A stretch of DNA of 64,000 bases from Lentzea albida (GCF_900111005.1 NZ_FOFV01000002.1:62001-126000), one strand, 5' to 3'. Positions 15,798 to 25,576 are shown, counted from the first letter of the stretch. Program-made: numbers and translations. The notes: generated by a model not told the origin, from the letters alone.

Positions 15798-17921
15798 ATG
15801 CCGAGAACCCTGCTGTCCGTGGCCACCACCGCCCTGTTGCTCCTCACGCCCACGGCGGCCGCCGCCCCGTCCGCGCCGCCCGAACACGCGGGCGTCGACC
15901 AGGGCGCCCCGACCTACTACGACTCGGGCCTCGCCCGCACTCCGTACATGGGCTGGAACTCCTACTTCGCCGTCGGGGCGGCGTCGGAGGAGAAGGTGCT
16001 CGGGGTGGCCGACCACCTCGTCAGCAGCGGGCTCGCCGAAGCCGGTTACGACATCGTCTGGATCGACGGCGGCTGGAACGCGAACCCGCCGCGCGACGGC
16101 AGGGGTGCGCTCGTACCCGACCCGGCACGCTTCCCCAGCGGCTTCCACCAGCTCGTGGACACGTTGCACGCCAAGGGGTTGAAGGCGGGCATCTACACCG
16201 ACGCGGGTGCGTGGGACGGCAAGAACTGCGCCGCCGGCAGCGGTGGCGGGTACTACGAGGCCGATGCGAAGCAGTTCGCCGGGTGGGAGTTCGACGCCAT
16301 CAAGATCGACTTTCTTTGCGGCATCGCGCAGAACATGGACCCGGCCGTCGCCTTCACGCAGTTCTCCGCGGCGGTGCGGAAGGCCGGGCGGAAGATGATC
16401 CTCAACCTCTGCAACCCGGTCACCGACGAGTGGGGCGTGCCGCACCGCTGGGACCAGACCGCGTACGTGGCCTACACGTACGGGCCGCGCGTCGGCGACT
16501 CGTGGCGCACCTCCACCGACGTCGCGTTCGGCACGCCGTACGAAGGCATCTGGCGTGACGTGCTGCGGAACATGGACCGCAACCTCTATCGGCCCGGCGC
16601 ACAGGGGCCCGGTCACTACAACGACCCGGACTACCTGATCCCGATGCGCAAGACCGAGCAGGGCACGTACGAGCTGAACGAGGAGGAGTCGACCTCACAG
16701 CTCGTCCTGTGGTCGGTCATGGCCTCGCCGCTGATCATCGGCTCGGACCCGCGCACGCTGCCGCCGTCGATGATCGAGACGCTGAAGAACCCCGAGATCA
16801 TCGCCGTCGACCAGGACCCGCTGGCCATCCAGGGCGTGCGGGTCGCCGGGTCGAACAACGTCGACGTCTACAGCAAGGTGTTGCAAGGCAGGGGTGAACG
16901 GGCCGTCGCGGTGCTGAACCGCAACGACCGGCCGGCGCAGTACGACGTCACCATCGGCGACACCGGGCTCAAGGGCACGGTCAGCGTCCGCGACCTGAGG
17001 GCCCGCGCCGACCGCGGCACCACGACCGACAAGATCACCGTCACGGTTCCCGCGCACGGCACCGCGTTCCTCAAGCTGCGCGGTGAGACCGCCGTTCCCG
17101 GCACCGACCTCGGCGGCGAGACGTCGGCCAGCCCGGCGCTGATCCGCTGGGACGACAGGACCATGGCGACGTTCGCGCGGGACAGGTCGGGCCGTCTCAT
17201 CCAACGCTCGATGGTCGGCGGCGAGTGGCGCGACTGGATCGTCCTCGGCGGCCCCAACAACGGCCAGGTCCTCGGCCAGCCGAGTGCGTTCGCGAGCCCG
17301 AACGGCCGCATCGACCTCTTCGTCCGCGGCACGGACAACGTGGCGTACCAACGGACTTACGCGGGCGGCAAGTGGGGCGACTGGACTTCGCTGGGCGGCA
17401 GCCTCACCGACTCCGTGTCGGTGGCGTTCACCGGACCGGACAGCTGGAGCCTCTTCGGCCGCGGCGCCGACGGTCGCGTGTGGACGCGCGACAGGAACAA
17501 CCCCACCTGGACCTCGGTCGGCTCCCCCGGCAACCAGCAGATCTACGGCAGGCCCTCAGCCGCGACGGTCGCCGCCGGCACGTTCGTCGTGGTCCGGCTG
17601 CAGGACGACTCCGCCTGGTACCGCAGGCGCACCGCGAACGGCTGGTCCGCGTGGACCTCGCTGGGCGGCGTGATCAGCGGCAGCCCGACGGCGGTCGCGA
17701 ACGGCGACCGCGTCAACGTGTTCGTGCGCGGCAGCGACTACACGCTCTGGCAGCAGGACCTCGTCGGCGGCGCGGGCACCTGGTGGTCCAAGCGCGACCA
17801 GTTCGTCAGCAACGCCCTGACCGGCGCCGTCGGCGGGGCGGCCGGGGTGAACGGCTCGACGTGGGTGGCGGTGCGCGGGCCGGACGACGCGGTGCACGTG
17901 TCGAACCTGACGGCGCCCTGA
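15798..17921 (+). CDS. Secreted GH27 glycosidase (alpha-galactosidase or beta-L-arabinopyranosidase) with a C-terminal lectin-like propeller
   Basis: A 707-residue secreted enzyme. A signal peptide ends near residue 22 (LLLLTPTAAAA). The GH27 catalytic domain spans about 45-420: 'PYMGWNSYF', nucleophile Asp in 'IKIDFLCG', acid/base Asp in 'SWRTSTDV', and 'WSVMASPLIIGSD'. The C-terminal 280 residues repeat W-x2-W-x-x-LGG modules ('GEWRDWIVLGG', 'GKWGDWTSLGG', 'NGWSAWTSLGG'), like PLL-type lectin propellers. The usual substrate-binding Asp pair is 'IDGGW' here, so the second Asp (O6 contact in alpha-galactosidases) is missing. The true substrate may therefore be an L-arabinopyranoside. It is the first gene of the locus and is 61 bp from the GH95 gene. 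Confidence 0.85.
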   Translation: MPRTLLSVATTALLLLTPTAAAAPSAPPEHAGVDQGAPTYYDSGLARTPYMGWNSYFAVGAASEEKVLGVADHLVSSGLAEAGYDIVWIDGGWNANPPRDGRGALVPDPARFPSGFHQLVDTLHAKGLKAGIYTDAGAWDGKNCAAGSGGGYYEADAKQFAGWEFDAIKIDFLCGIAQNMDPAVAFTQFSAAVRKAGRKMILNLCNPVTDEWGVPHRWDQTAYVAYTYGPRVGDSWRTSTDVAFGTPYEGIWRDVLRNMDRNLYRPGAQGPGHYNDPDYLIPMRKTEQGTYELNEEESTSQLVLWSVMASPLIIGSDPRTLPPSMIETLKNPEIIAVDQDPLAIQGVRVAGSNNVDVYSKVLQGRGERAVAVLNRNDRPAQYDVTIGDTGLKGTVSVRDLRARADRGTTTDKITVTVPAHGTAFLKLRGETAVPGTDLGGETSASPALIRWDDRTMATFARDRSGRLIQRSMVGGEWRDWIVLGGPNNGQVLGQPSAFASPNGRIDLFVRGTDNVAYQRTYAGGKWGDWTSLGGSLTDSVSVAFTGPDSWSLFGRGADGRVWTRDRNNPTWTSVGSPGNQQIYGRPSAATVAAGTFVVVRLQDDSAWYRRRTANGWSAWTSLGGVISGSPTAVANGDRVNVFVRGSDYTLWQQDLVGGAGTWWSKRDQFVSNALTGAVGGAAGVNGSTWVAVRGPDDAVHVSNLTAP

Positions 17922-17982
17922 CCCCGGAGCAGCAGATGAAGCCCCCGTACCCGCTCACACCCCACCTCCCCGGAGCCCACCG

Positions 17983-20286
17983 ATGACCTCACGCCGCACT
18001 TTCCTGAAGGCCACCGGAGCGTGGGGGCTGGGAGCCGTGGTCCTGCCCGCGTTCTCCGCCCACGCCGAACCCCACCGGCCGGCCACCGATCCGCTCGCCG
18101 CCGACCCGACCACCCTCTGGTACCCCGCTCCCGCCGACGAGGCGAAGATCATCGAGCAGGGCCTCCCGATCGGCAACGGACGCCTCGGCGCGCTCGTCGG
18201 CGGTGGTGTCGAGAAGGACTTCCTGTACCTGACCGACGTCACCCTGTGGACCGGCGAGCTGAACGACACCCTCGAAGGCGACGGCCAGCTCCCTTACGAC
18301 TCCACGCACTTCGGCACGTTCTCGATGCTCGCCAAGCTCTACGTCGAGGTACCGGCACACGCCGGCGCCACGGACTACCGGCGTGAGCTCGACCTGAGCA
18401 ACGGCCTCGTCACGACGAGGTACGTCCACGGCGGCAGGCGGTACCGCCGCGAGATCTTCTCGAGCCACCCGGACGACGTGGTGGTCGTCCGGCTCGTCGG
18501 CCCGGACCAGTCCGGCACCATCACGCTCCAGGGCGCGCACGGTGAACCGACCGTCGGCGACGCACCGCACACCGCGGCCGTCTTCACCGGCTCGTTCCCG
18601 AACAAGCTGGCGTACAGCGGTGTCGTGACCGCGTTCAGTCCTGATGGAACGGTCGAAGTGGACGGTGCGAACCTCGTCTTCACCGGGTGCTCCGACCTGG
18701 TGGTCGTGTTCTCCGGCGGCACGAACTACGTCCCGGACGCCTCCCGGGGCTTCCTGGACCCGCTCGTCGAGCCCGCGCAGCTGGCGCTGCGGAAGGCGGC
18801 CGTGCGTGCCAAGGCGGACGCCCTGCTGCGCACGCACGTCGCCGACTACCGCAAGAAGTACGACCGGCAGAGGGTCGACCTCGGCCGGTCCACCGACGCC
18901 CAGCGCGCGATGGACACGTGGACCCGGCTCCGGGCGAGGGCGTCCAGCCCCACGCCCGACCCGGAACTCGAGGCGAGCTACCTCCAGTTCGGCCGCTACC
19001 TCGCCATCACGGGCTCGCGCGACAACCTGCCGATCAACCTGCAGGGCCTGTGGCTGTCGAACAACACCCCCGACTGGTACAGCGACTACCACACCGACAT
19101 CAACATCCAGATGAACTACTGGCTCGCGGACAGGGCCGCCCTGTCGGACACGTTCGACGCGCTCGCGAACTACTGCGTGGCGCAGCTGCCGGCGTGGACG
19201 AACACCACGCAGGCGGTGTACCAGGACGAGCGCAACCGGTTCCGCAACACCAACGACCGCGTGGCCGGGTGGGCGGTCGCCTTCTCCACCAACATCTACG
19301 GCGGCAGCGGCTGGTGGTGGCACCCCGGCGGCAACGCGTGGCTGTGCATGTCGCTCTTCGAGCACTACGAGTACACGCTCGACCGCGACTACCTGGCCAA
19401 GATCTACCCGTTGCTCAAGGGCGCCTGCGAGTTCTGGGAGGCGCGCCTGGTCGAGACGCCGCAGGGCCTGGTCGACGACCACGACTGGTCACCCGAGCAC
19501 GGACCGCAGGACACCCGCGGCAACACGTACAACCAGGAGCTGGTGCACCACCTCTTCGGCAAGTACCGGATCGCGACGGACGTGCTGCGCCGCGACCAGT
19601 CCTACGGCCGCAGGATGTCGGCGTTGCGCGAAAAGCTCTACCTGCCGGTCGTCAGCCCGAAGACCGGCATGCTGCAGGAGTGGATGTCGCCCGACGACCT
19701 CGGCGAGACCACGCACCGGCACCTGTCCCCGCTCGTCGGCTTCTTCCCCGGCGACCGCGTCAACCGCGACGACTCCCCCGCCGCGGTCCTCGACGGCGTG
19801 CGGCAGCACCTGATCACGCGCGGCATGGAGAGCTTCGGCTGGGGCCTGGCGTGGCGCGCGGCGTGCTGGGCGCGGCTGAAGGACGCCGACCGGTCGTACG
19901 AGCTGATCCAGAAGGTCATCCGGCCGTCGATCGACCACGCGAACGGCACGGCGCCGAACTTCTTCGACATGTACAGCTTCGGCGACCGGTCGATCTTCCA
20001 GATCGACGCGAACCTGGGCGCTCCGGCCGCGATGCTCGAGATGCTGCTCTACGCACGGCCGGGTGTGATCGAGCTGTTGCCCGCGCTGCCCTCGGCGTGG
20101 AAGACGGGTTCGGTCACCGGGATCGGTGCCCGCGGCGGCTTCACGGTCGACCTGGCGTGGAAGGACGGCAAGGTCACCACGGCGACCGTCCGCAGCGTCG
20201 GCGGCACGGAGACCGAGGTGCGCTTCGGCCGCTGGAAGAAGAGGATCAGCCTGCGGAAGGGCCAGTCGGTCACGCTTCGTCCGTGA
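17983..20286 (+). CDS. Secreted GH95 glycosidase (alpha-L-fucosidase type), Tat signal
   Basis: A 767-residue protein. It begins with a twin-arginine signal (TSRRTFLKATGAWGLGAVVLPAFSAHA), so it is exported folded. The GH95 N-terminal beta domain starts at 'LPIGNGRLGALVGGG'; the (alpha/alpha)6 barrel carries 'INIQMNYW', 'DHDWSPEHGPQD' with the acid Glu, 'HRHLSPLVGFFPG' and 'FQIDANLGAPAAM' (usual form IDGNFG). GH95 enzymes invert alpha-1,2-L-fucosyl or L-galactosyl linkages, for example on xyloglucan. The ATG follows GGAG. It is probably co-transcribed with the upstream GH27. The exact sugar is not determinable here. Confidence 0.86.
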   Translation: MTSRRTFLKATGAWGLGAVVLPAFSAHAEPHRPATDPLAADPTTLWYPAPADEAKIIEQGLPIGNGRLGALVGGGVEKDFLYLTDVTLWTGELNDTLEGDGQLPYDSTHFGTFSMLAKLYVEVPAHAGATDYRRELDLSNGLVTTRYVHGGRRYRREIFSSHPDDVVVVRLVGPDQSGTITLQGAHGEPTVGDAPHTAAVFTGSFPNKLAYSGVVTAFSPDGTVEVDGANLVFTGCSDLVVVFSGGTNYVPDASRGFLDPLVEPAQLALRKAAVRAKADALLRTHVADYRKKYDRQRVDLGRSTDAQRAMDTWTRLRARASSPTPDPELEASYLQFGRYLAITGSRDNLPINLQGLWLSNNTPDWYSDYHTDINIQMNYWLADRAALSDTFDALANYCVAQLPAWTNTTQAVYQDERNRFRNTNDRVAGWAVAFSTNIYGGSGWWWHPGGNAWLCMSLFEHYEYTLDRDYLAKIYPLLKGACEFWEARLVETPQGLVDDHDWSPEHGPQDTRGNTYNQELVHHLFGKYRIATDVLRRDQSYGRRMSALREKLYLPVVSPKTGMLQEWMSPDDLGETTHRHLSPLVGFFPGDRVNRDDSPAAVLDGVRQHLITRGMESFGWGLAWRAACWARLKDADRSYELIQKVIRPSIDHANGTAPNFFDMYSFGDRSIFQIDANLGAPAAMLEMLLYARPGVIELLPALPSAWKTGSVTGIGARGGFTVDLAWKDGKVTTATVRSVGGTETEVRFGRWKKRISLRKGQSVTLRP

Positions 20287-20308
20287 CGTCCGGCGGGGTC
20301 GTGGCCAC

Positions 20309-20321
20309 TAGAATCGGCTGG
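20309..20321 (+). promoter_or_regulatory. -10 element of a probable leaderless transcript
   Basis: TAGAAT at 20309-20314 lies six bases upstream of the GTG start at 20321, and no Shine-Dalgarno sequence intervenes. The transcript most likely begins on the G of the start codon, a common arrangement in actinobacteria. No convincing -35 hexamer is seen. Confidence 0.5.
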
Positions 20322-20761
20322 TGGCCACGAATCCCGCAGAAGTCACCCTGACGACTCCGCGCTCGGCGTTCGTGCAACGCGTGTTCGCCGGGGCCACGAT
20401 CGCCGCGCTGGCCGGGGGCATGGCCGTGCTCGCCTTCTCGGACCAGGCGTGGTGGGCGATCCTGCTGTGGGAGCTGGGCATGTTCGTCGTCCTGTTCGGC
20501 ATGCTGGCGCTCTGGTCGTCAGTGGGCGAGTCGGCGAAGGAGACCTCCGCCCTGCGCGCCAGGGGGACCGTGGTGGTCGCCGAAGTGCTCGGCAGCACCG
20601 CGCACGACGACGGCGAGTCCGTCAGCCACGAGCTGCGGTTGTGGGTTCCGGTGCCGGGCGGCGGTTTCGAGGTGCACCACCGGTGCGACCGCTACGACGG
20701 CGAGCAGAACCTCCGCGTCCTCGTCGACCCGGTGGTCCGCACCTGGGGTGTGGTGCACTAA
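20321..20761 (+). CDS. Small hypothetical membrane protein
   Basis: A 146-residue protein with two membrane helices near residues 20-42 and 45-66 ('ATIAALAGGMAVLAFSDQAWWAILLWELGMFVVLFGMLAL') and a soluble C-terminal domain ('VVVAEVLGSTAHDDGESVSHELRLWVPV'). It resembles DUF3592-like membrane proteins in layout, but I cannot assign a family. GTG 20321 is supported by the -10-like element placed for leaderless expression. It ends in a 4-bp tail-to-tail overlap with the LacI gene. Confidence 0.75.
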   Translation: MATNPAEVTLTTPRSAFVQRVFAGATIAALAGGMAVLAFSDQAWWAILLWELGMFVVLFGMLALWSSVGESAKETSALRARGTVVVAEVLGSTAHDDGESVSHELRLWVPVPGGGFEVHHRCDRYDGEQNLRVLVDPVVRTWGVVH

Positions 20762-21822
20762 CGAGCCGCTGTCGATTCCCGCACCACCAACGTCGTCGCC
20801 AGCTCGATGTGCAGCGCCTCGGGCTGGTGACCGTCCAGCACCCGCATCAACTGCGTCACCGCGATCCGGCCCATCTCCTGCAACGGCTGCCGCACCGTCG
20901 TCAGCGGCGGGCTGGTCGCCTCCGCCAGGTCGATGTCGTCGAACCCGGCCACCGACAGGTCCTCCGGCACGCGCAGGCCGCGTTCCCGCGCCGCCTGCAA
21001 CGTGCCGACGGCGACCTTGTCGTTGAAGCACACGATCGCCGACGGCCGCGGCTCCAGGTCCAGCAACTCCGCCGCCGCGGACCTGCCGTGCGCCGTCGTG
21101 GGTTCCACGTGCCGCAACCGCTCCGGCGCGAGCAGGACCCCGGCCTGCGCGAGCGCCGCCCTGTGCCCGGCCAGGCGGGCGTCCCCGGCGAGCCACTCCT
21201 CCGGCCCGGCGATCACCGCGATGTCGCGGTGCCCCAGTTCGATCAGGTGGTCCGCGACCGCACGCGCTCCCGCGAAGTGCGCGGCCGACACGGACGCGAT
21301 GTCGGGCAGCGGCAGGATGCGCGGGTCGACGACGACGAACGGGTATCCGGCTCGGGACAGGGCGACCAGCTCGTCGCCCTCCTCGGGCGGCAGGATCAGG
21401 ATCGCCGCGTCGACGTCGTCCGTGCCGGGCAGGTCGCGCAGCGCGCCGGTTCCCTGTCCCGACTCCCCGGCGTCGAGCACCAGCCGCAGGCCGTGCAGCT
21501 TCAGCGTCTCCGCGATCGAGGAGACGATCAGGCCGAAGTAGTCGGTGAGGACGTACGGGCACCGGACGTAGACCGTGCGGGTCCTCGTCGCCACCTCGTG
21601 CCTGCGCCGCTCGACGGCCTGGAGCACCAGGTCACGGGTGCGCTGGGCCACGTTGACGTGGTCGTTGAGCACGCGGGAGACCGTCGCGATCGAGACGCCC
21701 GTCTCCGCCGCGATGTCCCGCAGGCTCGCGCGTTGTTTCACGTTCTCGATCTTGCGTTCCACCAGGTCAATGTACCGGAAATCCTCCAGACCATTGACCG
21801 TCGCCACGACCGGGTGTTTCAT
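20758..21822 (-). CDS. LacI-family transcriptional regulator
   Basis: A LacI regulator of up to 354 residues. The N-terminal HTH 'ASLRDIAAETGVSIATVSRVLNDHVNVAQRTRDLVLQAV' is followed by the PBP1-like sugar-binding domain ending in 'SVAGFDDIDLAEATSPPLTTVRQPLQEMG'. The start is uncertain: ATG 21822 gives a 30-residue extension before the HTH, whereas most family members begin just before it, which fits GTG at 21741. It is divergent from the GH30 pair, with a TGAAA-N7-TTTCA dyad between, so it probably represses those genes until a glycan fragment binds. Confidence 0.92.
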   Translation of the reverse strand: MKHPVVATVNGLEDFRYIDLVERKIENVKQRASLRDIAAETGVSIATVSRVLNDHVNVAQRTRDLVLQAVERRRHEVATRTRTVYVRCPYVLTDYFGLIVSSIAETLKLHGLRLVLDAGESGQGTGALRDLPGTDDVDAAILILPPEEGDELVALSRAGYPFVVVDPRILPLPDIASVSAAHFAGARAVADHLIELGHRDIAVIAGPEEWLAGDARLAGHRAALAQAGVLLAPERLRHVEPTTAHGRSAAAELLDLEPRPSAIVCFNDKVAVGTLQAARERGLRVPEDLSVAGFDDIDLAEATSPPLTTVRQPLQEMGRIAVTQLMRVLDGHQPEALHIELATTLVVRESTAAR

Positions 21823-21824
21823 CC

Positions 21825-21841
21825 TGAAAGCTGACTTTTCA
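21825..21841. promoter_or_regulatory. Probable LacI-family operator before the GH30 genes
   Basis: TGAAA (21825-21829) and TTTCA (21837-21841) form a 17-bp dyad, close in form to LacI/CcpA-type operators. It lies 21 bp upstream of the GH30 start and directly against the LacI start. No second copy was noticed upstream of the GH27/GH95 pair. Confidence 0.6.
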
Positions 21842-21861
21842 CAGTGATGGATGGGTGTTAC

Positions 21862-23718
21862 ATGAGACGAACCGCGATCGTGGCCCTGGTCCTCGGCCTC
21901 ACCGCCGTGCCGGCCGCGGAGGCGTCCGGTCCGCCGCAGGTGAGGGTGTGGGTGACCACGCCGGACCGCGCGGAGCTGCTGCACGAGCGGCCGCGCGTGG
22001 CGTTCGGCACGGGCGAGTCGGCGCACCCGACGATCGTGGTCGACCCCGACCGCCGCTACCAGGAGCTCGACGGTTTCGGCGCCTCCATCACGGACTCCTC
22101 CGCCGAACTGCTGGCGAGCCTGAACCCCTCCGTGCGCGCCGAGACCATGCGCAAGCTCTTCGACCCGGACAGCGGCATCGGCGTCAGCTTCCTGCGCCAG
22201 CCCGTCGGGTCGTCCGACTTCACCGCCGCCGCGGAGCACTACACCTACGACGACGTGCCGGCCGGGCAGACCGACTTCGGGCTCAGGCACTTCAGCATCC
22301 GCCACGACGAGGAGAAGATCCTTCCGCTGCTGCGCGAGGCGAAACGCCTCAACCCGCGTCTGAAGGTCATGGCCACGCCGTGGAGCCCGCCCGCGTGGAT
22401 GAAGGACAACGACTCGCTCGTCGGCGGCAGACTCAAGGACGACCCGAAGATCTACGACGCCTACGCGCGGTACCTCGTGAAGTTCGTGCAGGCGTACGCG
22501 AGGGCGGGTGTGCCGGTCGACTTCCTGTCCGTGCAGAACGAACCGCAGAACCGCAAGCCCGACGCCTACCCCGGCACGGACATGCCCGTGGCGGCACAGG
22601 TGCGGGTGATCGAGGCGCTCGGCCCGAAGCTCAGGATCGCCAGCCCGCGCACCAAGATCCTCGGCTTCGACCACAACTGGGCCACGCACCCCAACGACGG
22701 CACGGCGGAGGCCGACTACCCATACCAGGTCCTGCGGTCCAAGGCCGCGAAGTGGGTCGCGGGCACCGCCTACCACTGCTACTACGGCGATCCGAGCGCG
22801 CAGACCGCGTTGCACGACGCCTTCCCGGACAAGGGGATCTGGTTCACCGAGTGCTCGGGTTCCAAGGGCGCCACCGATCCGCCCGCCAAGGTCTTCAGCG
22901 ACACGTTGCGCTGGCACGCCCGCAACGTCGTCCTCGGCACCACCCGCGACTGGGCGCGCAGCGCGGTGAACTGGAACATCGCGCTCGACAGCACCGGCGG
23001 CCCGCACCTCGGCGGCTGCGGCACGTGCACCGGCCTCGTCACCGTGCAGCCGGACGGGTCGGTCGTCACCGACGCCGAGTACTACACCATCGGGCACCTC
23101 TCGAAGTTCGTGAAGCCCGGCGCGCGCCGGATCGCCAGCACGTCCTTCGGCACCACCGGGTGGAACGGCCAGGTCATGGACGCCGCGTTCCGCAACCCGG
23201 ACGGGTCCACCGCCCTGGTGGTGCACAACCAGAACGACGACCCGCGCTCGTTCGCGGTCAACGCCGGCGACCGCACGTTCGAGTACACCCTGCCCGGCGG
23301 CGCGCTGGCGACGTTCACCTGGACCGGTCACCACCGGAGCAGGCTCGACGCGGTCTCCCTGGCCGGTGCGACGGCGTCTCCGGATGGCGCGCTCGCCATC
23401 GACGACGACGCCTCGACCCGGTGGTCCAACGGCGGTCCCCAGGCTCCCGGCCAGTTCCTGCAGGTCGACCTGGGGCGCCGCAAGGACTTCCGGCGCGTGG
23501 CCATCGACTCCGGCGGCAACCTCGGCGACTACGCCCGCTCCTGGGAGCTCTCGGTCAGCGACGACGGCAAGGCGTGGCGCGCGATCGCGTCCGGTGAGGG
23601 CGCCGGCCAGCTGACGAACGTCGACGTGCGGCGCACGAGCGCGCGGTACGTCCGCATCACGTCCACCGGGGCCGCGGGCAACTGGTGGAGCATCGCCGAT
23701 TTCCGGCTCTACAACTGA
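21862..23718 (+). CDS. Secreted GH30 glycosidase with C-terminal CBM32 (F5/8 type C) module
   Basis: A 618-residue secreted enzyme with a signal peptide of about 22 residues (RRTAIVALVLGLTAVPAAEA). The GH30 catalytic domain spans about 30-490: 'DGFGASITDSSAELL', acid/base Glu in 'LSVQNEPQ', nucleophile Glu in 'WFTECSGS', and the side beta-domain ending 'YTLPGGALATFTW'. Residues about 500-618 form an F5/8 discoidin-like CBM32 ('ASPDGALAIDDDASTRWSNGG', 'YVRITSTGAAGNWWSIADFRLYN'). Members are glucosylceramidases, endo-beta-1,6-glucanases or beta-xylosidases/fucosidases. It is the first gene of a tandem GH30 pair behind a LacI-type dyad. Confidence 0.88.
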   Translation: MRRTAIVALVLGLTAVPAAEASGPPQVRVWVTTPDRAELLHERPRVAFGTGESAHPTIVVDPDRRYQELDGFGASITDSSAELLASLNPSVRAETMRKLFDPDSGIGVSFLRQPVGSSDFTAAAEHYTYDDVPAGQTDFGLRHFSIRHDEEKILPLLREAKRLNPRLKVMATPWSPPAWMKDNDSLVGGRLKDDPKIYDAYARYLVKFVQAYARAGVPVDFLSVQNEPQNRKPDAYPGTDMPVAAQVRVIEALGPKLRIASPRTKILGFDHNWATHPNDGTAEADYPYQVLRSKAAKWVAGTAYHCYYGDPSAQTALHDAFPDKGIWFTECSGSKGATDPPAKVFSDTLRWHARNVVLGTTRDWARSAVNWNIALDSTGGPHLGGCGTCTGLVTVQPDGSVVTDAEYYTIGHLSKFVKPGARRIASTSFGTTGWNGQVMDAAFRNPDGSTALVVHNQNDDPRSFAVNAGDRTFEYTLPGGALATFTWTGHHRSRLDAVSLAGATASPDGALAIDDDASTRWSNGGPQAPGQFLQVDLGRRKDFRRVAIDSGGNLGDYARSWELSVSDDGKAWRAIASGEGAGQLTNVDVRRTSARYVRITSTGAAGNWWSIADFRLYN

Positions 23719-23758
23719 ACAACCGCTGTCGGGCGCCCAAACCCTGCAAGGAGCGCTT

Positions 23759-25576
23759 ATGTCAAAGACGACACAACGTTGGCGTGGTATCGCAATAGCT
23801 GCAGCCGTGGTGACGGTCGGGTCCACGTTGGTCTCCCCCGCCGCCACCGCGGCGACCAACGCGAGCGTGTGGCTGACCACGGGTGACCGGTCGGCCCAGC
23901 TGACCAGGCAGGCGGACGTGGCGTTCGGCTCGGGTGGCTCCGGGTCGACGATCACGGTGAACCCGAACTCCACCTACCAGTCCATGGTGGGCTTCGGCGC
24001 CTCGTTCACGGACGCGGCGGCGTGGAACATCTTCAACTCCCCGCGCCGCAACGAGATCATGACCAACCTGTTCGACAGGAACAACGGCATCGGCATGAGC
24101 TTCATTCGCCAACCGATCGCCTCCACCGACTTCTCGCGCAGCTTCTACACCTACAACGACGGCGCGGCGGACCCGTCGCTGTCGCGGTTCTCCATCGACC
24201 ACGACAGGGCCTACATCCTGCCGCTGCTGCAACAGGCCAAGCAGCTCAACCCGCAGCTCGCCGTGATGGCGACGCCGTGGAGCGCGCCGGCGTGGATGAA
24301 GAACAACAACAACCTCATCCGGGGTTCGCTCAACGACAGCCGCATCGGCGTCTACGCCGACTACCTCGTCAAGTTCGCGCAGGCGTACAAGGCCGCGGGC
24401 ATCCCGATCGACTACATGAGCGTGCAGAACGAGCCGCTCTTCGAACCGCCGGGCTACCCCGGCATGTACATGTCGCCGCAGCAGCAGGTCAACGTCATCA
24501 ACACCCTGGTGCCGAAGCTCCGCGCCGCCGGCGAACAGGCCCGTCTGCTCGGCTACGACCACAACTGGGACAACGTCGACTACGCGCAGACCGTCAACAA
24601 CGGCGCGGGCGGCAACGTGATCGGCTCCGCGTGGCACTGCTACGGCGGCGACCCCAGCCGCCAGTCGATCGTGAAGCAGAACCAGCCCGGCAAGGACGTG
24701 TTCTTCACCGAGTGCTCCGGCACGAGGTCGGCGAACGACGCGGCGACGTTCCGCGACACGTTGCGCTGGCAGGGCATCAACCTCGCCATCGGCGCCACCC
24801 GCAACCACGCGCGCACCGTCGCGATCTGGAACATGGCGCTGGACCAGAACAACGGCCCGGTGATCGGCAGCTGCACCAACTGCACCGGCGTCGTCACGAC
24901 CAGCGGCGGCAACGTCACGTACAACGCCGAGTACTACGTGCTCGGACACCTGTCGAAGTTCGTGCAGCCCGGCGCGGTCCGCATCGACTCGACCGGCTAC
25001 GGCGAGGGCGGCGTCCAGAACGTCGCGTTCCGCAACCCGAACGGCCAGATCGTGCTCGTCGCGCTGAACTCGGGCGGCCAGCAGAACTTCCGGGTCCAGT
25101 ACAACGGCCAGACGTTCGGCTACACCCTCCCGGCCGGCGCGATGGCGACGTTCACGTGGCCCGGCACGCTCGACCCGGGCCAGCCCCCGACGGGCCGGAC
25201 CGGCGCCATCACGGGGCTGGGCGGCAAGTGCCTCGACGTGACCGACGGCTCGACCGCGAACGGCACCCTGCCGCAGATGTGGTCGTGCTTCAGCGGCCCG
25301 AACCAGACGTGGACCCTGGCCTCCGACGGCACCGTGCGCGGCCTGGGCAAGTGCCTCGACGTGACCGGCAACGGCACGGCGGACGGGTCGGCGGTCCAGC
25401 TCTGGGACTGCTTCGGCGGCCCCAACCAGCGGTGGACGGCCTCGGGAGGCACGCTCGTCAACGCGGGCAGCAACAAGTGCCTCGACGTGATCGGCAACAA
25501 CACGGCGGACGGCGCGAAGCTGCAGATCTGGTCCTGCACCGGCGGTGCCAACCAGCGGTGGACGGTGCCCGCGTAG
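23759..25576 (+). CDS. Secreted GH30 glycosidase with C-terminal ricin-B (CBM13) trefoil
   Basis: A 605-residue paralogue of the preceding gene, 40 bp downstream. The signal peptide ends near residue 32 (AAVVTVGSTLVSPAATAA). The GH30 core shows 'VGFGASFTDAAAWN', acid/base 'MSVQNEPL' and nucleophile 'FFTECSGT'. The C-terminal 130 residues are a beta-trefoil with three repeats, each with 'KCLDV' and a Q-x-W closing motif (WTLASDG, QRWTASG, QRWTVPA). A good AAGGAG site precedes the ATG. The shared catalytic domain with a different binding module suggests division of labour on related glucans. Confidence 0.9.
   Translation: MSKTTQRWRGIAIAAAVVTVGSTLVSPAATAATNASVWLTTGDRSAQLTRQADVAFGSGGSGSTITVNPNSTYQSMVGFGASFTDAAAWNIFNSPRRNEIMTNLFDRNNGIGMSFIRQPIASTDFSRSFYTYNDGAADPSLSRFSIDHDRAYILPLLQQAKQLNPQLAVMATPWSAPAWMKNNNNLIRGSLNDSRIGVYADYLVKFAQAYKAAGIPIDYMSVQNEPLFEPPGYPGMYMSPQQQVNVINTLVPKLRAAGEQARLLGYDHNWDNVDYAQTVNNGAGGNVIGSAWHCYGGDPSRQSIVKQNQPGKDVFFTECSGTRSANDAATFRDTLRWQGINLAIGATRNHARTVAIWNMALDQNNGPVIGSCTNCTGVVTTSGGNVTYNAEYYVLGHLSKFVQPGAVRIDSTGYGEGGVQNVAFRNPNGQIVLVALNSGGQQNFRVQYNGQTFGYTLPAGAMATFTWPGTLDPGQPPTGRTGAITGLGGKCLDVTDGSTANGTLPQMWSCFSGPNQTWTLASDGTVRGLGKCLDVTGNGTADGSAVQLWDCFGGPNQRWTASGGTLVNAGSNKCLDVIGNNTADGAKLQIWSCTGGANQRWTVPA

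Noticed and set aside
20758..23973. A 1071-codon open frame on the minus strand running across the GH30 gene into LacI
   Set aside because: Only the LacI portion (to about 21822) has protein family features; the rest is the antisense of the first GH30 gene, low-complexity Arg/Val/Ala-rich, as expected in high-GC DNA.
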